In this document: piece after piece, positions 1 through 6,073 of the stretch | How the letters are laid out: each line of letters opens with the position of its first letter | Numbering within the stretch: the first letter of the stretch is position 1 | DNA from: Acidobacteriota bacterium | GTDB taxonomy: Bacteria; Actinomycetota; Acidimicrobiia; Spongiisociales; UBA5794 | Direction: 5' to 3' | Length of the DNA: 6,073 bases | Assembly: GCA_022574065.1 (NCBI GenBank) | Contig: JACZST010000058.1 | Span: 3,415 to 9,487, forward strand | Program-made: the position numbers and the translations under genes | Notes under the pieces: model-generated | Told to the model about the DNA's origin: nothing | What the model saw: only the letters and a program-made list of their open reading frames with translations | The model's database searches: none

Positions 1-1
1 C

Positions 2-2290
2 AACCGTCCCACCGTGCTGGTGCTGGAGGATCTGCACTGGGCGGACCTGACTTCGATCGAGCTGACCCAAGCACTGCTCCCACTCACCGATCAGGTTCCG
101 CTGATGCTGTTGCTGCAGTTCCGCCCCCGCCGCGACGAGCCCTCCTGGCAGGTCCATGAGGCGGCCGCCAGGGATTTCGCGCATCGCTACACCGCCATCG
201 AACTACGACCGCTCGATGGCGAGGCTTCTGCAGAGCTGGTCGCCAACCTGCTCAAGGTCGAGGGCCTCACCGACTCGGTACGCGCCCTCATCCTCGACAA
301 GGCCGAGGGCAACCCCTTCTTCGTCGAAGAGGTGATCCGGTCCCTGCTCGACGCTGGCATCATGATCAGTGAAGGCAATCGATACGTCGCCACCGCCGAC
401 ATCGACACCTTCGCCGTACCGGATACGCTGGTTGCAGTGCTGGCCACCCGTCTCGACGCCCTGCCACCCGAAGAGCGCAAGGTGGTGCAGGCCGCCGCGG
501 TAATCGGCAGGGAGTTCTCCTTCGACATGCTCGAGGAGCTCACTGACGTCGGCGTCAACCTCGATCAGGTTGTACGCGACCTGCTGCGTCGCGAGATCGT
601 GGTCGACCAACCGGGGACGGGAGCCCGCACCTACTCCTTCAAACATGCCCTGACCAGGGACACCGCCTACGCGACCCTTCTCCAAGGGGTGCGCACCGAC
701 CTGCACCGGCTGGTGGGAAAGCTCATCGAGGAACGGGACCCGAGTCGCGTTATCGAGCTCGCCTATCACTTCACCGAAGCGGGCGAACCGTCGCTTGCCT
801 TCCCCTACCTGGTGAGCGCCGGAGACGTAGAGCTCAACGCATTCGCCACCCAGTCCGCCATCACCCAATACCGGAGCGCCCTGGAGGCGTTCAGCGCGGG
901 AGACGACGTCAACATCGCGGCAAAGGCGTACGAGGGTCTTGCCCAGGCTTACATCTTCAGCGGCGATATCCCGACTGCGATGGCGACCTATGGCGAGATG
1001 CTCGCCTTCGGCGAGGATGTCGTCGTGCAGGAAATCCAGGTGTCGGCACTCAACAAGCGGGCGCTTGCCCACACCAGCATCACCGGGGACCTCGTCTCTG
1101 CAGAGGCAGATCTGCTGTTGGCGAGGAAGATCGGAGAGGCTTGCGGGTACCAGGCCGGGATCGCCGAGTTCCACACGGTGTACTGCGCGCTCAACACCGC
1201 CCAGGGCAACCTGGAGACGGCCGCTGAGCATCTCGAGGAAGCCGTCGACCTCGGCACCGAGATCGATTCGACCTTCACCCGGAACTTCGGGCTGACCCAC
1301 CATGCCTCCACGCTGTTACTGATGGGTCGCTTCGCCGAGGCGAATCAAGCGGCCGCAGAGGCACTCCCGATCATCGAGGCAAGCGGCGATCGTCTCCACA
1401 AAGCGGAGCTCATCGGCATCACTCGTTCGACCGCGCGGGCGAACCTCGGCGAGCCACAGAGGGGGCTTGAAGACGCAAGGTGGGGCGCCGGTGAGCTCAG
1501 AGAAATCGGGGCGATCTTTAGCGAGCCGATTCCCACATTCGCCACCGCCCTCATCGCCATGCAGCTCGGCAGGCTCGAGGAGTCGGTACAGGCGTGGGAA
1601 CGCACAATGGCCCTGGGTGAGATGCTCGGAGCCAATGGTGTGATCGCTTCAGCCGCGGCCGGGATGGCAGGAGTTCGTATGGCCATCTACGGGGCCGCCG
1701 ACGACGAGGTTCACCGGCTCATCGATCTCGCCAAAACCCATGTCGAACTCCCCGGGGGCGAGAGTGTTGGCCACGTCGTGCTGGCGACGCTGGCCCGCCT
1801 GGCGTTGTTCACCTTTGACATCGCGACGGCGAAAGATCACCTTGAGACGGCAGCACCGATGCGATCGGCGGCCGAGGCCCTGGCGAGGCCCGATATCCTG
1901 CTTGCTTCAGCGGACATCGCGATGGCCGAGGGGGATATAGAGAGGGCATCTGGGTTCGTCGAGGAGCTCCGGCACCACGTCCAGGACACAGGAGCGGTGA
2001 TCCTCGAGCCTCGGCTCGTACAGGCCATCGGCCTGCTGCAGATGCATCAGGAGGACTTCGACGGCGCCGTCGAGTCCTTTGACGCAGCCGCTGAGCAGGC
2101 AGCCGGTTTCGGTTTGCTGTTCGACCTCCTCGGCATTCAGTTCCGTGCAGCGATGATGCTCGGTACGGCGGGCAGGCCGGAGGCGGAGCGATTCGGTGAT
2201 GCCGCCGCTGACACCGTGGCCGACATCGCCGCCCTCATCGAGGACGCCGAGCTGCGCGAGGCCTTCCTGCGCACCAACTCGGCGCGCTGA
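2..2290 (+). CDS. STAND/AAA_16-type signalling ATPase with TPR-like C-terminus (5' end missing)
   Basis: The frame is open from base 2, so the gene starts upstream; 762 codons are visible. It opens at the Walker B strand (VLVLEDLHWAD, nt 14-46), so Walker A lies outside. Next come the sensor-like strand LLLQFRP (nt 107-127) and the family hallmark GNPFFVEE (nt 308-331). A winged-helix-like part includes DALPPEERKVVQAAAVIGREF and the signature YSFKHALTRDTAY (nt 632-670). From about nt 760 (AYHFTEAGE, then YLVSAGD) to the end the protein is Ala/Leu-rich and helical, consistent with degenerate TPRs. Proteins of this build are signal-transduction NTPases, often with an N-terminal class III adenylate/guanylate cyclase domain or a C-terminal LuxR helix-turn-helix. 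No HTH is visible here, so a cyclase upstream is the likelier layout, but that is inference. Cytoplasmic; no membrane segment seen. The ligand is unknown. Confidence 0.88.
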   Translation, partial: NRPTVLVLEDLHWADLTSIELTQALLPLTDQVPLMLLLQFRPRRDEPSWQVHEAAARDFAHRYTAIELRPLDGEASAELVANLLKVEGLTDSVRALILDKAEGNPFFVEEVIRSLLDAGIMISEGNRYVATADIDTFAVPDTLVAVLATRLDALPPEERKVVQAAAVIGREFSFDMLEELTDVGVNLDQVVRDLLRREIVVDQPGTGARTYSFKHALTRDTAYATLLQGVRTDLHRLVGKLIEERDPSRVIELAYHFTEAGEPSLAFPYLVSAGDVELNAFATQSAITQYRSALEAFSAGDDVNIAAKAYEGLAQAYIFSGDIPTAMATYGEMLAFGEDVVVQEIQVSALNKRALAHTSITGDLVSAEADLLLARKIGEACGYQAGIAEFHTVYCALNTAQGNLETAAEHLEEAVDLGTEIDSTFTRNFGLTHHASTLLLMGRFAEANQAAAEALPIIEASGDRLHKAELIGITRSTARANLGEPQRGLEDARWGAGELREIGAIFSEPIPTFATALIAMQLGRLEESVQAWERTMALGEMLGANGVIASAAAGMAGVRMAIYGAADDEVHRLIDLAKTHVELPGGESVGHVVLATLARLALFTFDIATAKDHLETAAPMRSAAEALARPDILLASADIAMAEGDIERASGFVEELRHHVQDTGAVILEPRLVQAIGLLQMHQEDFDGAVESFDAAAEQAAGFGLLFDLLGIQFRAAMMLGTAGRPEAERFGDAAADTVADIAALIEDAELREAFLRTNSAR

Positions 2291-3267
2291 TGCGCGGCAT
2301 CGTCTGCAAGGAGTTCGGCCCGGTCGACAAACTCGAGCTGAGCGAAATGCCCGACCCCTTGCCCGGCCGGGGAGAGGTGGTCATCGACGTCTCGGCGGCC
2401 GCCATGAATTTCCCCGACATCTTGATCGTCGAAGGCAAGTATCAGGTCCGACCCGAGCTCCCGTTCTCCCCAGGAATGGAGGGAACCGGTGTTATCTCGG
2501 CGGTAGGGGACGGAGTCACGCTGCAGGTTGGGTCCCAGGTGGTCGCCGCGGTCACTCACGGCTCGTTCGCCGAGAAGTGGCTGGTGCCCGCCACCAGTGT
2601 GCTCCCCTTTCCCAACGGGCTCTCGGTGGAGCAGGCTGCGGGATTCACCGTCGCCTACGGAACCGCGTTTTACGCCCTGAGCCAACGAGGGCAAGTCGGC
2701 GAGGGTGACGCACTCCTGGTGCTCGGCGCCGCCGGTGGCGTCGGCAGCGCTGCAGTGGAACTGGGCAAGATCATGGGCGCCACCGTCATTGCCGCGGCGT
2801 CGACCGACGAAAAGCTCTCGTTCGCCTCGTCGCTCGGCGCCGATCACACCATCAACTACACCGAGCAGGAGCTGAAGAGTGCGGTGAGAAAGGTCACCGA
2901 CGGGCGTGGTGTCGACGTCGTGTTCGACCCGGTCGGCGGCGACCTCTCCGAATCCGCCTTCCGCGCCATCGCCTGGAACGGCCGCCACTTGGTGATCGGC
3001 TTCGCCGCCGGCGACATCCCAGCCATCCCCCTCAACCTTCCCCTGCTCAAAGGGGCTTCGATCGTCGGGGTGTACTGGGGCGACTGGCTGACCAAGGAGC
3101 CCAACACCGCGGCAGAGATGGTCGCTGAGCTCTACGACCTTGCCGCAACCGGTCGGGTCCATCCGCGCGTCAGCGATGTCTTCGCCCTCGCGGAGTTCGC
3201 CGACGGCTACGCCGCCCTCACCAATCGCACCGCCAGCGGCAAGGTGGTGTTGCGTGTGAGTGAGTAG
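2290..3267 (+). CDS. NADPH:quinone oxidoreductase family protein (zinc-less MDR)
   Basis: A complete 325-residue protein, the usual length for the quinone oxidoreductase branch of medium-chain dehydrogenases/reductases. The N-terminal GroES-like domain carries AAAMNFPDIL (residues 36-45) and the SPGMEGTGVIS block (60-70). The Rossmann domain has the nucleotide motif GAAGGVG (146-152), preceded by YGTAFYAL (123-130), then GADHTINY (183-190) and GRGVDVVFDPVGG (205-217). The end, ASGKVVLRV (315-323), is typical of the family. The cysteine and histidine ligands of zinc alcohol dehydrogenases are absent, so a zinc-free, NADPH-dependent reductase of quinones or related enones is expected; the true substrate cannot be read from sequence. 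The start ATG overlaps the upstream stop by one base (TGATG) and has no clear Shine-Dalgarno, which suggests reinitiation after the ATPase gene and shared expression. Confidence 0.93.
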   Translation: MRGIVCKEFGPVDKLELSEMPDPLPGRGEVVIDVSAAAMNFPDILIVEGKYQVRPELPFSPGMEGTGVISAVGDGVTLQVGSQVVAAVTHGSFAEKWLVPATSVLPFPNGLSVEQAAGFTVAYGTAFYALSQRGQVGEGDALLVLGAAGGVGSAAVELGKIMGATVIAAASTDEKLSFASSLGADHTINYTEQELKSAVRKVTDGRGVDVVFDPVGGDLSESAFRAIAWNGRHLVIGFAAGDIPAIPLNLPLLKGASIVGVYWGDWLTKEPNTAAEMVAELYDLAATGRVHPRVSDVFALAEFADGYAALTNRTASGKVVLRVSE

Positions 3268-3275
3268 GGCTTCTT

Positions 3276-3300
3276 GTCTCTCCCGCGAAGCGGGGGAGAC
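3276..3300. repeat. Strong inverted repeat after the oxidoreductase gene (REP-like or terminator hairpin)
   Basis: Arms GTCTCTCCCGC (3276-3286) and GCGGGGGAGAC (3290-3300) pair over 11 bp with one G-U pair and a GAA loop. It starts 8 bases after the TAG of the oxidoreductase gene. There is no T run after the right arm, so it is not a canonical intrinsic terminator. It could still stop or stabilise the upstream transcript, or be a dispersed REP-type repeat. Confidence 0.7.
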
Positions 3301-3301
3301 C

Positions 3302-3323
3302 CGGAAATCGCCCGGCGATTCCG
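3302..3323. repeat. Second imperfect palindrome next to the hairpin
   Basis: CGGAAATCGCC (3302-3312) and GGCGATTCCG (3314-3323) are complementary except for one extra A in the left arm. The two arms are separated by a single base, so the innermost pairs would open in RNA. It abuts the first hairpin, and GGGGGAG from that hairpin's right arm recurs at 3340-3346. Together these look like one compact repeat unit of about 70 bp. Confidence 0.55.
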
Positions 3324-3472
3324 CACACAGGGGACCTTTGGGGGAGTGAGTGCTCATGAGCTAAATCACAACCGGCAAGTTCCCAGAGCCCGTCAGCTCG
3401 CAGGCTCTGCATGCTTGCGCCTACCCCACTTCGTGCTCGCGGTTCGCGAAAAACTCCATCTGAGTGATTCCG

Positions 3473-3498
3473 CAAGTTGCCGGCCCGGGGCACCGATA
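3473..3498 (+). promoter_or_regulatory. Candidate sigma-28 (FliA/SigD/WhiG-like) promoter
   Basis: CAAG (3473-3476) and CCGATA (3493-3498) are separated by 16 bases. Against the E. coli consensus TAAAGTTT-N11-GCCGATAA, the -35 window 3472-3479 matches 5 of 8 and the -10 window 3492-3499 (ACCGATAG) matches 6 of 8, with a spacer one base longer than usual. Transcription would start near 3505, about 65 bases before the preferred start of the lipoprotein gene. I see no better sigma-70-type pair here. The call is from pattern alone. Confidence 0.42.
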
Positions 3499-3570
3499 GA
3501 AACTTAAGGGAATTCTTACATGCAAAACCCCAGATTCGTATTACGTTGGCGCACAGCAGAAGGGTGCGAA

Positions 3571-4206
3571 ATGCGCAAGATCAGCGTTTTCGTCGCAGCG
3601 CTGGGAATACTCGTTGCCGCCTGCTCCGGCGCGGCATCGAGCACCCAATCGATCACCGACGCCAGGCAGCTCACCAGGATCGACCTCCCAGCCGACTGGC
3701 AGTACTACTCGAACGACGACCTCGCAGATATCGCCTCCACGCCGTTTGTAGCCCAGGCACCGGGATTCGAGATGCCGGTGATGTCGCGGTTTGTCTTCGA
3801 CGCCGCGCCCATCCCGACCACCGACCACCTGATCGCACCGCTCTCCCAGGCAGATTTTCCGCTCGGTAGCTCGGTGGTGCGCCGGATATCGCCCGAGGTG
3901 CGCGACCAGATTTCCCGTTACCTCCTCGCTGAGGTCGTAGCGCCCTACCATCAGGCCTCGGAGCAGCGCGAGTTAGCCAAGAGCGATATCGACCTAGGAG
4001 ACAACTACCAGGGCGTTCAGGTCACTGTGATCTACAAGGAACCCGGCACCGAGCTGGATGTGGGCGTCCACCTGATCTCGGTCACCGATCCCGAGGTGAC
4101 CACGCTGTATCAGGTGGCCATCGGGTGCAGCCTGGAGTGCTTCCAGGCATACGGTCCAGAGATCATCAAGATCATCGACACATGGCTGGTCAACACCCAT
4201 GGCTAG
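3571..4206 (+). CDS. Secreted lipoprotein of unknown function
   Basis: A 211-residue protein, not recognised beyond its type. The N-terminus is a lipoprotein signal peptide: MRK, a hydrophobic stretch, then lipobox VAAC with the lipidated Cys at residue 18. A Ser/Ala-rich tether (18-28) follows. The mature domain (about 30-211) has mixed alpha/beta character and contains LPADWQYYS (39-47), a helix around 108-134 and a strand-rich part at 147-184. Its end, GCSLECFQAYGPEI then IIDTWLV, has two cysteines (186, 190) that could form a disulfide; similar endings occur in actinobacterial extracytoplasmic proteins. The ATG at 3571 is chosen because AGAAGGG (3558-3564) lies 6 bases ahead and it gives a compact signal peptide. 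An in-frame ATG at 3520, behind AAGGGA at 3506-3511, would add 17 residues. It is the first gene downstream of the candidate sigma-28 promoter and lies 26 bp before the FtsH-like gene, so co-expression is likely. Confidence 0.8.
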   Translation: MRKISVFVAALGILVAACSGAASSTQSITDARQLTRIDLPADWQYYSNDDLADIASTPFVAQAPGFEMPVMSRFVFDAAPIPTTDHLIAPLSQADFPLGSSVVRRISPEVRDQISRYLLAEVVAPYHQASEQRELAKSDIDLGDNYQGVQVTVIYKEPGTELDVGVHLISVTDPEVTTLYQVAIGCSLECFQAYGPEIIKIIDTWLVNTHG

Positions 4207-4263
4207 AAGCCCCGTTTATCAAGGAGTGACCTGTGGCTAGAGGCACCGTTTATGAAGGTGTGA
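4199..4263 (+). repeat. 34-bp-period tandem duplication of the FtsH-like gene's start
   Basis: Bases 4199-4229 and 4233-4263 match at 26 of 31 positions. Copy 1 begins ATGGCTAGA and would encode MARSPVYQGV; copy 2 begins GTGGCTAGA and encodes MARGTVYEGV, the real N-terminus. The 34-bp period puts the copies in different frames. Copy 1 ends at a TAG (4238-4240) inside copy 2, giving a 13-codon open frame at 4199-4240. Copy 1 also contains the TAG of the lipoprotein gene (4204-4206), and its AAGGAGTGA, which reads AAGGTGTGA in copy 2, now serves as the ribosome binding site. Confidence 0.8.
4221..4226 (+). promoter_or_regulatory. Ribosome binding site fixing the GTG start of the FtsH-like gene
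   Basis: AAGGAG lies 6 bases before the GTG at 4233. An in-frame TGA at 4227-4229 rules out any start further upstream, so the site and the stop together set the N-terminus. Confidence 0.85.
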
Positions 4264-6073
4264 AGGTGGAGAAGAACCGGCGCAACCCAGCTTCGATCTT
4301 CGACCGACTCAAGATCCTGCTCATCCTTGGGGTGTTCTTCCTCCTCGCGGTGACCTATCAGCTCAGCCCGCCGTTTACCGGTTGGAGCGAGGCAGTGGCG
4401 ATCACACTCGGCACGGTCGTCGGATCCACTCTCATCGTGCTGATCGGCCTCGAGGTCCTCCGGCAGTTCCACTACTACATCTCAGAGAGATGGGCTGCCT
4501 ACAACCACCTCTGGTCGAACAGCGTGTTCGGCGGCATGGAGCGGGCGCTACAGGCGATGATGACCGATTGGACGCGGTTCCGCCTGGCCAGGCTGTTCAA
4601 GATCTTCCTGTTTTTCATGGTGATCGGAACCGGGGTGATGATCATCGTCGACGGGGTCTCCAACCCGATCGACGGCTTGATCGCCATCCCGAGCCTGATC
4701 GGCCAGTACGCCTTCATCATTGTCTACATGATCATGATCATGAGCATGATGGTGGGGCAGTTCGTCCTGATGTTCTGGTTTCTCAGCAAGGGTGGGATCG
4801 ACACGGTCTTTCCTGAGGACATCGAGACCCGCTTCGATTCGGTGTGGGGCCAGGACCACGTGCTCGACCTGGTCAAGGAGAACGTCGCCTTCCTGGAGAA
4901 CCCCGACGAGATCGAGGCGAAGGGTGGCTACATCCCAGGCGGAATCCTCCTATGGGGCCCTCCCGGCACCGGCAAGACGCTGATAGCAGAGTCCATCGCC
5001 GGCGAGATCGGCAAGCCGTTCGTCTTCGTCGACCCCGGCGCCTTCATCCAGATGTTCATGGGCATCGGCATCATCAAAGTCAAACGGCTGTTCCGCAAGC
5101 TGCGCAAGCTGTCGCTCCAGCACGGCGGTGTGATCGTGTTCTTCGACGAGGCAGATGCCCTCGGCAGCCGCGGAGCCGTCGGGGGAGGTGGCGAGGGACA
5201 GTTCAAATTCGAAGCCGCCAACAGCCTGCAGTGCAACGGCCTCAGCTACCTGTCGAACCAGAGCCGCTACCAGGTGCTGGACTCGATGAACCTCCTCGAC
5301 CGGTCGGCTGCACCGGAACCACCGAAGCGCTGGTACGACCGCATCATGATGATGGGCGGCGGAGGCGGCGGCGGCGGTATGGGTACCTTGCAGGCGCTGC
5401 TCACCGAGATGTCAGGGCTCAAGAAACCGCGGGGTCTGTCCAACAAGCTACGGCGCACCGTCGGAATGAAGCCGAAGCCGCCGCCGAAGTACCGGATCCT
5501 GGTGATGATGGCGACCAATATGCCGGACGCCCTCGACGAGGCGCTGCTCCGCCCGGGTCGGATCGACCGCATCTACAAGGTCGGCTACCCCTCGAAGAAG
5601 GGCCGCGAGGAGACGTTCCGCGGCTATCTGAAGAAAGTGAAGAACGTCCTCACCGACGAGGACATCGACCGTCTCGCCACCATGACGCCGTACTACTCCG
5701 GGGCCAAGGTGAAGGACCTGGTCAACGAGGGCCTGATCCTCGCCATTCGGGACGACCGCGATACCGTGGAATGGGACGACATCTGGAAGGCCCGTTCCCT
5801 CAAGGAGCTTGGGCCGCCCGAAGACGTCGAGTACATCGAGCGGGAGCGCCACGCGGTGGCGATCCACGAAGCCGGCCACGCCGTGACTGCACATTTGTTG
5901 CGGTCACACCGCATGATCGATCTGGTCTCGATCGAGAAGCGGGCGACTGCGCTGGGGATGGTTGCGTCTCTCGACATCGAAGACCGCGTCACCCAGTGGC
6001 AAACTGAGCTCGAGATCGATGTCAAGGTGTCGGTCGCTTCGCTCGCCGTGGAGCGGATGTTCTTCGACGGCGA
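4233..6073 (+). CDS. FtsH-like membrane AAA+ zinc metalloprotease with inserted AAA module (3' end missing)
   Basis: At least 613 residues, running off the right edge. Four hydrophobic segments (about 27-44, 54-76, 121-139, 155-184) are joined by short outer loops. FtsH-type motifs follow in order: Walker A GPPGTGKT (242-249), pore loop MFMGIG (274-279), Walker B VIVFFDEAD (300-308), SRH ATNMPDALD with LLRPGRIDR, giving probable arginine fingers R443 and R446, and zinc motif HEAGH (545-549). ASLAVERMFFDGE (602 onward) sits where FtsH has its GGRxAEE block; the third zinc ligand should lie past the edge. It should act as an ATP-driven hexamer degrading membrane or cytosolic proteins. Unlike classical FtsH (two membrane segments, a sizeable outer domain), it has almost no outer domain. 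Two AAA insertions lie at about 316-384 and 397-421. I give no ftsH symbol because it looks like a divergent paralogue. Likely an operon with the lipoprotein gene. Confidence 0.88.
   Translation, partial: MARGTVYEGVKVEKNRRNPASIFDRLKILLILGVFFLLAVTYQLSPPFTGWSEAVAITLGTVVGSTLIVLIGLEVLRQFHYYISERWAAYNHLWSNSVFGGMERALQAMMTDWTRFRLARLFKIFLFFMVIGTGVMIIVDGVSNPIDGLIAIPSLIGQYAFIIVYMIMIMSMMVGQFVLMFWFLSKGGIDTVFPEDIETRFDSVWGQDHVLDLVKENVAFLENPDEIEAKGGYIPGGILLWGPPGTGKTLIAESIAGEIGKPFVFVDPGAFIQMFMGIGIIKVKRLFRKLRKLSLQHGGVIVFFDEADALGSRGAVGGGGEGQFKFEAANSLQCNGLSYLSNQSRYQVLDSMNLLDRSAAPEPPKRWYDRIMMMGGGGGGGGMGTLQALLTEMSGLKKPRGLSNKLRRTVGMKPKPPPKYRILVMMATNMPDALDEALLRPGRIDRIYKVGYPSKKGREETFRGYLKKVKNVLTDEDIDRLATMTPYYSGAKVKDLVNEGLILAIRDDRDTVEWDDIWKARSLKELGPPEDVEYIERERHAVAIHEAGHAVTAHLLRSHRMIDLVSIEKRATALGMVASLDIEDRVTQWQTELEIDVKVSVASLAVERMFFDG

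Larger units (their letters stand above)
3268..3570 (+). other. Intergenic region between the oxidoreductase and the lipoprotein gene
   Basis: I see no convincing coding sequence in these roughly 300 bases. They hold the two inverted repeats at 3276-3323, a perfect 10-bp palindrome GCTCATGAGC (3352-3361), and a 7-bp stem CAGAGCC/GGCTCTG (3384-3390 with 3403-3409, 12-base loop). A short TCGCG/CGCGA stem lies at 3437-3449, and the candidate promoter at 3473-3498. Short open frames here have no recognisable motif and run over the repeats. No known riboswitch class was recognised. Confidence 0.6.

Noticed and set aside
203..1303. 366-codon open frame on the - strand
   Set aside because: Antisense shadow of the ATPase gene, with no recognisable domain.
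3276..3300. Canonical intrinsic terminator
   Set aside because: The stem is strong, but no T run follows the right arm, so I kept it as a hairpin or REP-like repeat.
2137..3357. 406-codon open frame on the - strand
   Set aside because: Antisense to the oxidoreductase gene, low-complexity Gly/Asp/His composition and no motif; long antisense frames are expected in high-G+C genes.
3274..3507. Short + strand open frame in the intergenic region
   Set aside because: It runs through the inverted repeats and the candidate promoter, has no convincing ribosome site and matches nothing I recognise.
3361..3520. Possible riboswitch upstream of the lipoprotein gene
   Set aside because: No conserved core of any class I know is visible, and the candidate promoter lies at its 3' end, so most of the region would not be in the lipoprotein transcript.
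3520..3570. Upstream start ATG at 3520 for the lipoprotein
   Set aside because: It has a usable AAGGGA site but adds 17 residues before a normal short signal peptide; the start at 3571 has a better-placed ribosome site and typical lipoprotein layout. Not fully excluded.
4382..4816. + strand open frame of 144 codons
   Set aside because: Rich in Arg, His and Asp with no domain; it lies over the membrane segments of the FtsH-like protein in the correct frame.
4844..6007. Long + strand open frame of 387 codons over the protease gene
   Set aside because: It is a shadow in another frame: Arg/Pro-rich with no recognisable motif, while the frame starting at 4233 carries every FtsH-type motif in order across the same bases.

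Overview
The window is about 64% G+C and reads entirely on the + strand. The GTG start behind a strong AAGGAG site, the actinobacterial style of lipoprotein, and a large STAND-type ATPase with a TPR tail (often fused to a class III cyclase in actinobacteria) suggest a high-G+C actinobacterium, perhaps an uncultured Acidimicrobiia member. That placement is an inference from gene style, not from a marker gene.

Region 1 (2-3267) is a two-gene unit. The 3' part of a large signal-transduction ATPase enters from the left edge, from its Walker B motif onward, followed by helical repeats. Its stop overlaps the start of a zinc-less NADPH:quinone oxidoreductase (MDR family) by one base (TGATG), so the two are probably translationally coupled.

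Region 2 (3268-3570) is about 300 bp of intergenic DNA. Two adjacent inverted repeats near its left end look like a REP-type element or a terminator without a U tract. A short palindrome and a weaker stem-loop follow. At the right end is a candidate sigma-28 (FliA/SigD/WhiG-like) promoter just ahead of the next gene.

Region 3 (3571-6073) is probably an operon: a small secreted lipoprotein, then 26 bp later a membrane-bound AAA+ protease related to FtsH that runs off the right edge. The protease uses a GTG start at 4233 and has no stop in the window. Its reading frame has to be followed by hand through Walker A, pore loop, Walker B, arginine fingers and HEAGH. It is not an ordinary FtsH: it has about four membrane segments with almost no extracytoplasmic domain, and its AAA module carries two insertions, one with an eight-glycine run. 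Its first ten codons are duplicated in tandem directly upstream, and the decayed upstream copy now supplies the ribosome binding site.

The most interesting part is the lipoprotein plus variant FtsH-like protease pair. A reasonable hypothesis is that the lipoprotein supplies, as a separate protein, the extracytoplasmic part that this FtsH relative lacks.
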